A DNA stretch of 53,917 bases from Cryobacterium fucosi (GCF_004403515.1 NZ_SOHH01000071.1:1-53917); one strand, 5' to 3'. Numbered from the stretch's first letter, positions 8,266 to 18,045 are shown. Numbers and translations: made by a program. Notes: generated by a model not told the origin, from the sequence alone.

Positions 8266-9972
8266 TTGACCAAGCACCAGCTTGACCTGTCCACGCCCCC
8301 GGCACTGCCGAAGCGCGGCCTTCGCATCACCCCCCTCGGCGGTCTCGGCGAGATCGGCCGCAACATGACCGTCTTCGAGCACAAGGGCAAACTGCTCATC
8401 GTCGACTGCGGCGTCCTCTTCCCCGAAGAGACCCAGCCCGGCATCAACGTGATCCTGCCCGACTTCTCGGCCATCCGCGGACGTCTGCAGGACATCGAGG
8501 CGATCGTGCTCACCCACGGCCACGAAGACCACATCGGCGGCGTGCCGTACCTCCTGCGCGAGCGCAAGGACATCCCGATCATCGGCTCGGAGCTCACCCT
8601 CGCCTTCCTCAGCGCCAAGATGGAAGAACACCGCATCGTCCCGCGACTGGTCCAGGTCAAGGAAGGGCAGCGCCGCAAGGCCGGCCCGTTCGACCTCGAG
8701 TTCCTCGCCGTCAACCACTCCATCCCCGACGGGCTCGCCATCGCGATCCGCACCGAAGCCGGCCTGGTGCTCGCCACCGGCGACTTCAAGATGGACCAGT
8801 TCCCACTGGACAACCGCCTCACCGACCTGCCCGGCTTCGCCAGGCTCGGCGAGGAGGGCGTCGACCTGTTCATGACCGACTCGACCAACGCCGAGGTCCC
8901 CGGCTTCACGATGACCGAGGAAGACATCCGCCCGGCCATCGACTCCGTCTTCCGCACCGCGCCGCGCCGGATCATCGTGTCCAGCTTCGCAAGCCACGTG
9001 CACCGCATCCAGCAGGTCATCGACGCCGCCGCACGGCACAACCGCAAGGTCGCCTTCGTCGGCCGCTCCATGGTGCGCAACATGGCCATCGCCGAGAAGC
9101 TCGGATTCCTCAAGGTGCCCAAGGGCCTGATCGTCGACGTCAAGGCGTTCGACCGGATGAAGGACGATAAGGTGGTGCTCATCTGCACCGGCTCGCAGGG
9201 CGAGCCGATGGCCGCGCTGTCGCGGATGGCGAACCGGGAACACCAGATCAAGATCGGCGAGGGCGACACCGTGCTCCTGGCCAGCTCGCTGATCCCGGGC
9301 AACGAGAACTCGATCTACCGGGTCATCAACGGCCTCACCCGCTGGGGCGCGAACGTCGTGCACAAGGGCAATGCCCGGGTGCACGTCTCCGGCCACGCCA
9401 GCGCAGGCGAACTCGTGTACTGCTACAACCTCGTCAAGCCCAAGAACGTCATGCCGATCCACGGCGAATGGCGCCACCTCAAGGCCAACGGCGAACTGGC
9501 CGTGCGCACCGGCATCCCGGAGGAGCAGGTGCTGATCGTCGAGGACGGCGTCGTCGTCGACCTCATCGACGGCCTGGCCAGGATCACCGGCCGCGTCGCC
9601 TGCGAACTCGTCTTCGTCGACGGCATGACCGGCAACGGCGGAGTCACCGTCGGCAGCGGCGCCACCGAGGAAGCCCTCGCCGACCGCCTGCAGCTCTCCA
9701 ACGACGGCGCCGTGACCATCCTCGGAATCCTGGACACCCGCACCGGTGTGCTCACCGAACCGGTCGAGTTCATCGCGCGCGGCTTCGTGCAGGACAGGGA
9801 ATGGATCGCCGGCGCGACCAAGTCGATCGACGACGCACTCCGCGCAGCCAACAAGATCAAGATCGTCGACGGGCCGGAGCTCGAGGAGATCTTCACCCAG
9901 AGCGTGACCCGGTGGACGCAGCGCAAGTACCGCCGCATCCCGGTGATCACCTCGGTCGTCGTCGACGCGTGA
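8266..9972 (+). CDS. rnj: Ribonuclease J (first of two copies)
   Basis: A 568-residue beta-CASP metallo-beta-lactamase RNase. It has the zinc-binding THGHEDHIGGVPYLL, NHSIPDG, TGDFKMD and the beta-CASP signatures CTGSQGEP and HVSGHAS. These support 5'-3' exonuclease and endonuclease activity in RNA maturation and decay. The start is TTG 8266 because the only nearby ATG (8256) is in another frame and soon stops; the ribosome binding site is weak. It closely resembles the product at 22886-24562 but sits outside the usual dapA neighbourhood, 67 bases before a penicillin-binding protein gene. Confidence 0.9.
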   Translation: MTKHQLDLSTPPALPKRGLRITPLGGLGEIGRNMTVFEHKGKLLIVDCGVLFPEETQPGINVILPDFSAIRGRLQDIEAIVLTHGHEDHIGGVPYLLRERKDIPIIGSELTLAFLSAKMEEHRIVPRLVQVKEGQRRKAGPFDLEFLAVNHSIPDGLAIAIRTEAGLVLATGDFKMDQFPLDNRLTDLPGFARLGEEGVDLFMTDSTNAEVPGFTMTEEDIRPAIDSVFRTAPRRIIVSSFASHVHRIQQVIDAAARHNRKVAFVGRSMVRNMAIAEKLGFLKVPKGLIVDVKAFDRMKDDKVVLICTGSQGEPMAALSRMANREHQIKIGEGDTVLLASSLIPGNENSIYRVINGLTRWGANVVHKGNARVHVSGHASAGELVYCYNLVKPKNVMPIHGEWRHLKANGELAVRTGIPEEQVLIVEDGVVVDLIDGLARITGRVACELVFVDGMTGNGGVTVGSGATEEALADRLQLSNDGAVTILGILDTRTGVLTEPVEFIARGFVQDREWIAGATKSIDDALRAANKIKIVDGPELEEIFTQSVTRWTQRKYRRIPVITSVVVDA

Positions 9973-10039
9973 GCGGATGCCGCCGGGCGCCCAGCCCGGC
10001 GGCCGCCGTCTTCGCCGAACCCGGAAGTGATGTTGCCCC

Positions 10040-12145
10040 ATGAGTACTGAACTGCCCAGCCGTAAGAAGGCGCGTCGAACGCGTCGCCGGTCGACCGTGT
10101 TGATCTCCGTCGGCGTCATCGTGGCGCTGCTCGCGACGACCGTGGTCGCCTTCGTCGTGAGCCTGCCGGACGACCTGGTCATCGGCCGACTGTCGCAGAA
10201 GAGCAACGTCTACGCCACCAGGAGTGACGGCACGCCGCAGCTGCTTGCGTCGTTCTACGACCAGAACCGGGTCGAGGTCGCCTCGGATGCGATCAGCCCG
10301 TTCGTGAAGGACGCGGCGACCTCCGCCGAGGATCCCGGCTTCTATGACCACGGCGGCGTCGACATCTGGGGGACCGTCGCCGGGCTCGTGTCCACCCTGG
10401 TGACCGGGACGGCGCGCGGCGGGTCCTCGATCACCCAGCAGTACGTGAAGAACGTTCTCGTGCAGAAGTGCGAAACCCTGGCCGACGACAAGAAACGAAC
10501 CGGCTGCTACGACACTGCCACGGAGACCAGCCCCGACCGCAAACTCAAGGAAATGAGCCTCGCGATCGGCCTGGAGAAGAAGTCTTCCAAGGCCGACATC
10601 CTCCGGCAGTACCTGAACATCACCGGCTTCGGCGGGTCCGTCTACGGCATCGAAGCGGCCGCCAATTACTACTTCAACACGACGGCCGCCGCGCTGACCC
10701 TGTCGCAGGCGGCGAGCCTTGTGGCGATCGTCAACAACCCGGTGAAGTTCCAGCTCGACAAGCCGGAGAGCGCCACCAACGGTGTGGCCAACGGCTACGC
10801 GGCCAACAAGGAGCGGCGGGACTACATCCTCGGCGAGATGCTGACGCACAAGAAGATCAGCACGGCCGACCACGATGCCGCGCTCAATGAGCCGATCACC
10901 CCTGCCATCACCGAGCCGAGCACGGGCTGTCAGACCGCGGCCGGCAGCGCCTACTTCTGCGATCTGGTGCTGCGGACGCTGCGCAACGACCCGGCATTCG
11001 GCGCGAATCGCGCCACCCGGCTGGCCAACTTCCGGCTCGGCGGCTACGACGTGTACACGACCCTCGACCTCGACCTGCAGTCTGCCGCCGAGACCACCAT
11101 GGCCGAGAACGTCCCGAAGTCCTACGAGGACTGGGATGTCGGCGGCGTCATCTCGAGCGTGGGCGTCGGCACCGGGCGGGTGCTCGCGATGAGCCAGAAC
11201 AAGGACTACACCCAGGATCCGGCCGTGGCCGCCGCCAACCCCAATGCCACCGGCATCAACTTCAACACCGACTATGCCCAGGGCGGGTCGAAGGGATTCC
11301 AGACCGGGTCGACCTACAAGGTCTTCACCCTGGCCGAATGGCTCAAGGAGGGCAACTCCCTGGCCGACTCGGTCAGTTCCCGGCAGCGCTCGGATTGGGG
11401 CGTGTTCCAGGACAGCTGCAGCGGGCCCCAGGAATACGGCACGAGCTTCGACCCGAACAACGACGCATCCTACGAGAACGGGTCATACTACTCCGCCCTC
11501 CAGTCGACGATCAGTTCGATCAACACCGGATTCATCGGGATGGCGAAGAAACTCGACCTGTGCGGCATCCGCAAGACGGCTGAGGCCTTCGGGGTGCACC
11601 GGGCCGACGGGGACCCGCTCCAGCAGGGTGCTGCGTCGGTTCTCGGCACCAACGAGATCGCACCCCTCACGATGGCGGCCGCGTACGCCGGGATAGCCAA
11701 CAACGGGACCACCTGCACCCCGATCCTGATCGACCGGATCGTCGGGCCGGACGGCGCGGAGATCCCCGCCCCGAAGTCGGCCTGCACGCAATCCGTCACC
11801 CCTGACGTCGCCGCCGCGATGGCCTATGCGATGCAGCGGGTGATGACCAGCGGCACGGGGTCGACTTCGAACTGGCGGACCGACCCGGAGGTGCCGATGA
11901 TCGGCAAGACCGGCACCACCGACGAGAACAAGGACACCTGGATGGCCGGGGCGAGCACCAAGGTCGCCACCGTCGTCGGCGTCGTCACCGTGGCCGGCAC
12001 CGGGGAAGACCAGCGGGAAACGTACTTCGACAATGGCGAGGCGGCATCCGCCCGGCACCGGATGTGGCCCGATGTGATGAGCGCCGCCAACAAGAAATTC
12101 GGCGGCGACGAGTTCCCCGACCCGCCGCGGAGCATGACCCGCTGA
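10040..12145 (+). CDS. Class A penicillin-binding protein (transglycosylase/transpeptidase)
   Basis: A 701-residue membrane-anchored peptidoglycan synthase. A basic cytoplasmic tail (SRKKARRTRRRS) is followed by one membrane segment at about residues 22-44. The GT51 domain has catalytic Glu97 in SAEDPGFYDHGG, then GGSSITQQYVKN. The transpeptidase domain has the acyl-enzyme serine S424 in STYK, the SxN-type SIN in SSINTGF, and KTGTT. Both catalytic sets are intact. No PASTA domain is seen. ATG 10040 has GGAAGTGATG upstream. It probably works in septal or lateral wall growth; the precise role is unknown. Confidence 0.9.
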   Translation: MSTELPSRKKARRTRRRSTVLISVGVIVALLATTVVAFVVSLPDDLVIGRLSQKSNVYATRSDGTPQLLASFYDQNRVEVASDAISPFVKDAATSAEDPGFYDHGGVDIWGTVAGLVSTLVTGTARGGSSITQQYVKNVLVQKCETLADDKKRTGCYDTATETSPDRKLKEMSLAIGLEKKSSKADILRQYLNITGFGGSVYGIEAAANYYFNTTAAALTLSQAASLVAIVNNPVKFQLDKPESATNGVANGYAANKERRDYILGEMLTHKKISTADHDAALNEPITPAITEPSTGCQTAAGSAYFCDLVLRTLRNDPAFGANRATRLANFRLGGYDVYTTLDLDLQSAAETTMAENVPKSYEDWDVGGVISSVGVGTGRVLAMSQNKDYTQDPAVAAANPNATGINFNTDYAQGGSKGFQTGSTYKVFTLAEWLKEGNSLADSVSSRQRSDWGVFQDSCSGPQEYGTSFDPNNDASYENGSYYSALQSTISSINTGFIGMAKKLDLCGIRKTAEAFGVHRADGDPLQQGAASVLGTNEIAPLTMAAAYAGIANNGTTCTPILIDRIVGPDGAEIPAPKSACTQSVTPDVAAAMAYAMQRVMTSGTGSTSNWRTDPEVPMIGKTGTTDENKDTWMAGASTKVATVVGVVTVAGTGEDQRETYFDNGEAASARHRMWPDVMSAANKKFGGDEFPDPPRSMTR

Positions 12146-12176
12146 CCTGCTGCGCTTCGCCACGCGGGAGCGGGGG

Positions 12177-13796
12177 TCAGTGGGCGGCGGCAACCTCCGG
12201 GCTGCCCGTGGCGAGGTCTTCCAACAGCAGCTCGGGGTGGTCGCGCACCGTGTTGCGCAGCCGCCAGACAGTGCTGAACAGCGCCAGGAGGGTCCCGTCC
12301 GAGCGCATCAGCACCTCGACCTGCCGGTCGTGGCCGAGGATCTCGGCGCTCTCCCGGTCGGTGCGCCTGGCGATCTGGTACGGCAGGGCCTCCGAACGGA
12401 TGGCGGCGCCGAAGTCGTGGGTCATCCGCTCCTCGACGACCTCGAACTGCATCGGGCCGACCGCGCCGAGCACGGGGGCCTGGTCGCCGCGCAGCTCGGA
12501 TCGCATCACCTGGATGACGCCCTCGTGGTCGAGCTGGTCGATCCCGCGGCGGAACTGCTTGTGCTTGCTGGTGTCGGCCGAGCGCACCACCCGGAAGTGC
12601 TCAGGGGCGAACATCGGCAGCGGCGGGTACTCGACCGGGTCGCCCTCGAAGATCGAGTCGCCCACCCGCAGGGCCGAGGCGTTGACCAGGCCGACGATGT
12701 CGCCGGGCCAGGCCTCGTCGGCCACCTCGCGTTCGCGACCGAACAGGTGCTGCGCGTACTTCGTGGCGAACGGCCGCCCGCTGGCCGCGTGGGTGACGAT
12801 CATCCCGCGGCGGAACTGGCCGGAGCAGACGCGCACGAACGCGACGTGATCCCGGTGCGAGGCGTTCATGCCCGACTGCACCTTGAAGACGAAGCCGGAG
12901 AACGCGCTGCCGACGGGCCGGTGGCTGCCGGAGGCGTCCTCGCGGGCCTCGGCGGCCGGAGCGAAGTCGACGAGCGTGTCGAGGATGTGCTGCACCCCGA
13001 AGCCCAGCACGGCGGCGGCGAAGAGCACCGGGGTGGTCTCGTTGGCCAGGAACCGGGCCTCGTCGTGGTCCTGGTTCTCCTCGGCGAGCAGCTCCGACTC
13101 CTCGGTCGCGGTCAGCCAGGCGTCGCCCTCGTCGGCGGCGGCGACGGCAGCGCTGACCCGTTCGGGAGCGGCGGCCTTCGCGCCGCCGGCGGTTCGGGTG
13201 AATCGCACGAACTCGTGGCTGGAACGGTCGATCACTCCGCGGAAGTCCCCGGCGATCCCGACCGGCCAGGTCAGGGGAGTGGGGATGAGGCCGGTGCGCC
13301 GGCGGATCTCGTCCATCAGGTCGAGCGCCTCCGCGCCCGGGCGGTCCCACTTGTTGATCACGGTGATCACGGGGAGGTTGCGCTGGCGGCACACCTCGAA
13401 GAGTTTCATGGTCTGCACCTCGAGACCCTTGCTCGCGTCCACGAGCATGACGGCGGCGTCGACGGCCGACAGCACGCGGAAGGTGTCCTCGGAGAAGTCG
13501 GCGTGGCCGGGGGTGTCGACGAGGTTGATCACGGCGTCGCGATACTCGAACTGGATCGCCGCGCTCGTCACCGAGATGCCGCGAGCCTGCTCCATCGCCA
13601 TCCAGTCGGACACCGTGCCACGGCGGCCGGCCTTGCCGTGGGTGGCCCCGGCCGTGGTGATGGCGCGCGCGTGCAGTAGCAGCGCCTCGGTGAGCGTTGA
13701 CTTCCCCGCGTCGGGGTGGGAGATCACGGCGAACGTGCGGCGTCGTCGAGCCTCGGTCAGTACCTCGGGCGCGGACAGGCCGGTGGGCTGCGTCAT
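12177..13796 (-). CDS. prfC: Peptide chain release factor 3
   Basis: A 539-residue translational GTPase. G1 (SHPDAGKSTL), the switch region (GTVSDWMAMEQARGISVTSA), G3 (DTPGHADF) and G4 (NKWD) are present, followed by domain 2 and the RF3-type C-terminus (HDFGAAIRSEALPY). It removes RF1/RF2 from the ribosome after peptide release. Start ATG 13796 is chosen over an upstream in-frame ATG because GAAGGATCC stands directly before it and the conserved part follows. It is convergent with the penicillin-binding protein gene, with a 31-base gap. Confidence 0.93.
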   Translation of the reverse strand: MTQPTGLSAPEVLTEARRRRTFAVISHPDAGKSTLTEALLLHARAITTAGATHGKAGRRGTVSDWMAMEQARGISVTSAAIQFEYRDAVINLVDTPGHADFSEDTFRVLSAVDAAVMLVDASKGLEVQTMKLFEVCRQRNLPVITVINKWDRPGAEALDLMDEIRRRTGLIPTPLTWPVGIAGDFRGVIDRSSHEFVRFTRTAGGAKAAAPERVSAAVAAADEGDAWLTATEESELLAEENQDHDEARFLANETTPVLFAAAVLGFGVQHILDTLVDFAPAAEAREDASGSHRPVGSAFSGFVFKVQSGMNASHRDHVAFVRVCSGQFRRGMIVTHAASGRPFATKYAQHLFGREREVADEAWPGDIVGLVNASALRVGDSIFEGDPVEYPPLPMFAPEHFRVVRSADTSKHKQFRRGIDQLDHEGVIQVMRSELRGDQAPVLGAVGPMQFEVVEERMTHDFGAAIRSEALPYQIARRTDRESAEILGHDRQVEVLMRSDGTLLALFSTVWRLRNTVRDHPELLLEDLATGSPEVAAAH

Positions 13797-14002
13797 GGAT
13801 CCTTCTTTCACGGGCGATTCGGGCAGGCGGAGGCGACGCCTCTGCGGCGGCCAGGTCAAAATCGTCCCCCTCCAACTCTAACTTGACCCGCGAGCGGGGG
13901 CGTTTCGCGGTTGAGGCCCCACGGTTTGGTAACGGTTCGGGCGTGTCCTTTGCCTGAGTGGGTGTGGGGGTTATTGTCGGCAGTGAGCGGAGGGAATGAC
14001 GG

Positions 14003-15073
14003 ATGCCCCGACCGGCCACGCACGGATACGGCACGCGGACCGCGAGCGCGCCGCCCACCGGACCGGCAGCGTTGCAGGGCCCGCCGGCCATTTCCCGTCC
14101 CGTCCCCCTTCCCGTGCCGGTCCCCGGCTCCGTCCAGTCCCTGCCGACCCCGCGTTCACTGCGCCGCACCATCGCCGACACCGACCTCACTGTCCACCCG
14201 CTCGCCCTCGGCACGAGCGTGTTCGGCTGGACGGCCGACGGGGAGACCAGTGCCCGCGTGCTCGACCGGCACCGCGACCTCGGCGGCAACTTCCTCGACA
14301 CAGCCGACAGCTACACCTCCGGGCGCAGCGAGGTGATCGTCGGGAACTGGCTGCGGTCCCGCGGCGCACGCGAGCACACCGTGATCGCCACCAAGATCGG
14401 GAAGAACCGGGACAATCCCGGGCTGTCGTCGCGCAGCATCATCGGCGCCGTGCAGGCCTCGCTCGACCGGCTCGGCACCGACTACATCGACCTGCTGCAC
14501 TTCCACTTCGACGACCCGACCGTTCCCCTGGAGGAGAGCCTCGGCGCCGTCGACGTGCTCATCCGCAGCGGCCAGGTGCGCTACCTCGCCGCATCCAATT
14601 TCTCGGCCGAACGGCTGATGGAGGCCCGGGTGCTCGCCGCCAACGGCCTGCCCAGGTTCGCGGCGCTGCAGACCCAGTACAGCCTGCTCCACCGTGCGCC
14701 GTTCGAGTCATCGCTTGCCCTGGTCACCCAGGCGCAGGGCATGTCGGTGCTGCCGTACTTCGCGCTCGCACACGGCTTCCTGGCCGGCCGCTACCGGTCG
14801 AAGGCCGACCTGCAGAAGACGACCCGCGCGGCCCGCGCCGCCAAATACCTCTCCCGCACCGGCCTGCGGATGCTCGCGGTCGTCGACCGCATCGCCGAGG
14901 AGCACGCCGTGGCCCCGGCGACGATCGCGATCGCCTGGCTCCTCGCCCGCGGCCAGGTCCTCGCCCCGGTGGCCAGCGCCAGCCACCCCGACCAGGTGGA
15001 GGCGCTCGTGGCCGCCGCCGGCATCCGTCTCACCCGCGGCGACATGGTGGACCTGGACCGGGTGTCGGCGTAG
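14003..15073 (+). CDS. Aldo/keto reductase
   Basis: A 356-residue NADPH-dependent TIM-barrel oxidoreductase. The catalytic tetrad of Asp and Tyr (FLDTADSYTSGRSE), Lys (VIATKIG) and His (LLHFHFDD) is visible, and the cofactor-binding end reads VLAPVASASHPDQVEAL. The first 50 or so residues are Pro/Ala-rich and not family-like. ATG 14003 follows GGAGGG, but a downstream start near the conserved LRRTIADTDLTV is possible. It stands alone between prfC (divergent) and the M16 peptidase gene. The substrate is unknown. Confidence 0.85.
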   Translation: MPRPATHGYGTRTASAPPTGPAALQGPPAISRPVPLPVPVPGSVQSLPTPRSLRRTIADTDLTVHPLALGTSVFGWTADGETSARVLDRHRDLGGNFLDTADSYTSGRSEVIVGNWLRSRGAREHTVIATKIGKNRDNPGLSSRSIIGAVQASLDRLGTDYIDLLHFHFDDPTVPLEESLGAVDVLIRSGQVRYLAASNFSAERLMEARVLAANGLPRFAALQTQYSLLHRAPFESSLALVTQAQGMSVLPYFALAHGFLAGRYRSKADLQKTTRAARAAKYLSRTGLRMLAVVDRIAEEHAVAPATIAIAWLLARGQVLAPVASASHPDQVEALVAAAGIRLTRGDMVDLDRVSA

Positions 15074-15158
15074 CGCGCGCCCCGCAGGGGAGCGGGTCGC
15101 CCGCGGGCGCGAGTCGGGCCTCCGCCGGGTCGGCGCGGTGACGTAGGGTGGGGGAGAT

Positions 15159-16514
15159 ATGAACGGTGCCGTTGAGTTTCCCCTGGACCTGGCCGAACTC
15201 TCCTTCCGAGCGGCCGGGGAGTCCCTCGTGCGCCGCAGCGTGCTCCCGAGCGGGGTGCGCATCGTCAGCGAGCATGTGCCCGGCAGCCGCAGCCTGACCA
15301 TCGGTTACTGGGTCGCGGTCGGCTCCCGCGATGAGGAGCCCGGCCACTTCGGGTCGACCCATTTCCTGGAGCACCTCCTGTTCAAGGGCACGGCGAAGCG
15401 CACCGCGCTGGACATCGCGGTCGCCTTCGACTCCGTCGGCGGCGAGCACAACGCCATGACCGCCAAGGAATACACCTGCTACTACGCCAAGGTGCAGGAC
15501 CGCGACCTGGCGATGGCGGTCGAAGTGCTCACCGACATGCTCACCTCGTCGCTGCTCGACCCGGTCGAGTTCGAGAACGAACGCGGCGTGATCCTCGAAG
15601 AACTGGCCATGGCAGACGACGACCCGTCCGACGTCGCGAACGAACGGTTCTTCGAGGCCGTGATGGGCGACCATCCGCTCGGCCGGCCGATCGGAGGCAG
15701 CCCCGACACGATCCGCAACGCCACCCACACCGCCGTGCAGGAGCACTACCGGGCCAACTACCGGCCCCAGGACCTCGTCGTCACGGTGGCCGGGGCGGTC
15801 GACCACGATGTGCTCGTCGCGGCAGTCACCCGCGCGCTGGCCCTGGCCGGCTGGGACCTGAGCGAGTACGCAGCCCCCGTCGGCCGTCGCTCCGGCAACC
15901 CGGCGAGCATCAGCCAGGGTGCCCGGCTCACGATCGTGCCGCGACCCCTCGAGCAGGCCAACCTGCTGATGGGGTTCCCCGGTCTCCTCGCCAGCGACGA
16001 CCGTCGCGTCACCATGAGCGTGCTGAACTCCATCTTCGGCGGCGGCATGTCCTCCCGACTGTTTCAGGAGGTGCGGGAAAAGCGCGGCCTGGCCTACTCG
16101 GTCTATTCCTTCGCCCCGGGCTACTCCGACGCCGGGCTGTTCGGCATGTACGCCGGCTGCACGCCGGCGAAGGCCGGCCAGGTTGCCGAGCTCATGCTCA
16201 GCGAGCTGCACCGGCTCGCCGAGCACGGCGTCACCGCCGACGAGATGAAGCGGGCGTCGGGCCAGCTGTCCGGGGCATCCGCCCTCGCCCTCGAAGACTC
16301 AGACACCCGGATGTCCCGGCTGGGCCGCTCCGAGATCACCCTCGGCGAGTTCGTCGACCTCGACGAGGCGCTCCGGCGCCTCGCGCTGGTCACCGCCGCG
16401 GACGTGCAGCAGCTGGCCTACGACCTGGTCGCCGGCCCGCTGTCGATCGCGGCCGTCGGCGCGCTGGAACCCGACGCCTTCGCGGCAATCATGCCTGACC
16501 CGATCCGCTCCTGA
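15159..16514 (+). CDS. M16-family zinc metallopeptidase
   Basis: A 451-residue pitrilysin/processing-peptidase family enzyme. The inverted zinc motif HxxEH is H68-F-L-E71-H72, with the third ligand in ENERGVILEEL. The C-terminal half has the usual GGGMSSRLFQEVREKRGLAYSVYS, so both M16 lobes are present. The start follows GGGGGAG. In related genomes this gene lies between pnp and dapB and may degrade peptides in the cytoplasm. Here a histidine phosphatase gene follows on the same strand. Confidence 0.9.
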   Translation: MNGAVEFPLDLAELSFRAAGESLVRRSVLPSGVRIVSEHVPGSRSLTIGYWVAVGSRDEEPGHFGSTHFLEHLLFKGTAKRTALDIAVAFDSVGGEHNAMTAKEYTCYYAKVQDRDLAMAVEVLTDMLTSSLLDPVEFENERGVILEELAMADDDPSDVANERFFEAVMGDHPLGRPIGGSPDTIRNATHTAVQEHYRANYRPQDLVVTVAGAVDHDVLVAAVTRALALAGWDLSEYAAPVGRRSGNPASISQGARLTIVPRPLEQANLLMGFPGLLASDDRRVTMSVLNSIFGGGMSSRLFQEVREKRGLAYSVYSFAPGYSDAGLFGMYAGCTPAKAGQVAELMLSELHRLAEHGVTADEMKRASGQLSGASALALEDSDTRMSRLGRSEITLGEFVDLDEALRRLALVTAADVQQLAYDLVAGPLSIAAVGALEPDAFAAIMPDPIRS

Positions 16515-16607
16515 CTCCCCATTGACCGACCCCGGCGCGGAAGCCGGCACCCTGCGCCGGCCGTCGGCTTCCCTGGCCCGGTGGAAGTGAATCGAAAGAG
16601 AAGAACC

Positions 16608-17210
16608 TTGCCCCACTACATCTACCTCGTGCGCCACGGTGAACAGCAGGATGCCGAACACGGCCTGCCGGACGGCCCGCTGTCCGCGCGCGGCAAGCGC
16701 CAGGCGCAACTGATCGCCGAGCGCCTCGGCGGGGTGCCGTTCACGGCCGCGTACCATTCGCCGCTGCAGCGGGCCGCGGAGACGGCGAAGATCATCGCCC
16801 AGCGCCTGCCCGCGCTCACCCCCGAACCGTCGGCGCTGCTCTTCGACTGCATCCCGTCCGGCAAGGCGCCGGAGACCCCGTCGGCCTACGCGCCGTTCTT
16901 CGGGGCGGTCACCGAGGCGGAGATCGAGGCGGGGAGCGCCCAGATGGAGGACGCCGTCGCCGAGTTCCTCCAGCCGAGGCGCGGCGATCACCACGACCTG
17001 CTGATCACCCACAACTTCGTCATCGCCTGGTTCGTGCGTGAGGTGCTGGGCGCGCCGGACTGGCGCTGGATCAGCATCAACCAGGCCAACTGCGGCCTGA
17101 CCGTGCTGCACCAGAAACCGGGCCGGCCCTGGACCATGGTCACCCACAACGACACCGGGCACCTCCCCGTGGAGCTCCGCACCGGCCTGCCCGACCCGCT
17201 CCTGTTCTAG
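16608..17210 (+). CDS. Histidine phosphatase (phosphoglycerate mutase-like) family protein
   Basis: About 200 residues. The phosphate-accepting motif LVRHGEQ lies at the very start, followed by SPLQRAAETA and the second catalytic histidine in LLITHNFVIAW, the standard set of this superfamily. The start is taken as TTG 16608, because AAAGAGAAG lies just upstream and the conserved strand follows at once. A longer in-frame GTG at 16581 has no ribosome binding site. The substrate is unknown; small phosphorylated metabolites are typical. Confidence 0.83.
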   Translation: MPHYIYLVRHGEQQDAEHGLPDGPLSARGKRQAQLIAERLGGVPFTAAYHSPLQRAAETAKIIAQRLPALTPEPSALLFDCIPSGKAPETPSAYAPFFGAVTEAEIEAGSAQMEDAVAEFLQPRRGDHHDLLITHNFVIAWFVREVLGAPDWRWISINQANCGLTVLHQKPGRPWTMVTHNDTGHLPVELRTGLPDPLLF

Positions 17211-17218
17211 CCTCCTGC

Positions 17219-17460
17219 CCCGGCGCTCGAGCCCACCCCGGCGCTCGAGCCGGGCCCCGGTGGTCGAGCCGGGCCCCGGTGGTCGAGCCTGTCGAGACCC
17301 GGTCGGTGTGATTTCGACAGGCTCAATCACCGAGCCTGCCCCGGCGGTCGAGCCCGCCCCGGCGGTCGAGCCTGCCTCGGTGGTCGAGCCTGTCGAGACC
17401 CGGTGGTCGAGCCTGTCGAGACCCGGTCGGTGCGATTTCGACAGACTCAATCACCGAGTG
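17219..17460. repeat. Cluster of GGTGGTCGAGCC-type palindromic repeats
   Basis: Many copies of a GGTGGTCGAGCC/TGTCGAGACC unit fill the gap between two convergent genes. Two complete hairpins are seen at 17278-17331 and 17402-17455, where GAGCCTGTCGA pairs with TCGACAGGCTC (the second pair has one mismatch) across a loop of about 18 bases. Related clusters lie at 42655 and 51905. The layout resembles bacterial REP/BIME elements and may act as a transcription end. Confidence 0.85.
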
Positions 17461-17475
17461 CGTGGCCGCCGGGTG

Positions 17476-17982
17476 TCAGGCGAGGGCCTTGCGGTACCAG
17501 TTCGTGGCGTTCGGGTTGGTGTTGTAGGGCCCGCAATCCTCGTACCCGGCGCTCGCGTAGAGCACCCCGGCGGCCGTCAGGCTCGCGTTCGTGTCGAGCA
17601 CGAGCTCGTCGGCGCCGAAGGCCAGCGAGCGCCGCTCCAGCTCGGCGAGCAGAGCCCTGCCCCAGCCTCGGCCGCGCACCTGCCGCTGCAGCCAGAGGTG
17701 CTTGACCTCGTAGCGCACCCGTCCCGCCGGTGAATCCTCGATCCGGCGGATGCCGCCGCAGCCGACGAACGCCCGCTCCCGTCCGCTGGTCTGCTCGCTG
17801 ACCAGGAGGAACAGCCCGCGTGGCGGCAGGAACTGGTCCGGCGTCGGGAACGTCGTGCGGTAGGCGCCCTGGTCGGGCGGGAAGCTCGACTCCCGGTCGC
17901 TGAAGTACTGGGTGAGCAGCACGATCGAGCCGGCATCCGTCACCGACACGTCGCTGAAGGCCGGGGCGGGGAAATCGGGCAT
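17476..17982 (-). CDS. GNAT-family N-acetyltransferase
   Basis: A 168-residue acetyl-CoA-dependent acetyltransferase. The acetyl-CoA pyrophosphate-binding loop is QVRGRGWGRALLAELE, preceded by strand KHLWLQ and followed by ELVLDTNASLTAAGVLYASAGYED. These are the A and B motifs of the GNAT fold. It is divergent from dapB and ends next to the palindromic repeat cluster. The acceptor substrate cannot be told from the sequence. Confidence 0.85.
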   Translation of the reverse strand: MPDFPAPAFSDVSVTDAGSIVLLTQYFSDRESSFPPDQGAYRTTFPTPDQFLPPRGLFLLVSEQTSGRERAFVGCGGIRRIEDSPAGRVRYEVKHLWLQRQVRGRGWGRALLAELERRSLAFGADELVLDTNASLTAAGVLYASAGYEDCGPYNTNPNATNWYRKALA

Positions 17983-18033
17983 GGGTCAAGGCTACTTCGC
18001 CCGGTCGCTGCGGCAAGGGCCCGCCGCCCTTGG

Positions 18034-18045
18034 TAGATTGGACCC
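18034..18045 (+). promoter_or_regulatory. dapB -10 element, leaderless arrangement
   Basis: TAGATT (18034-18039) lies six bases before ATG 18046, which places the transcription start at the start codon. There is no Shine-Dalgarno sequence and no clear -35. Confidence 0.55.
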
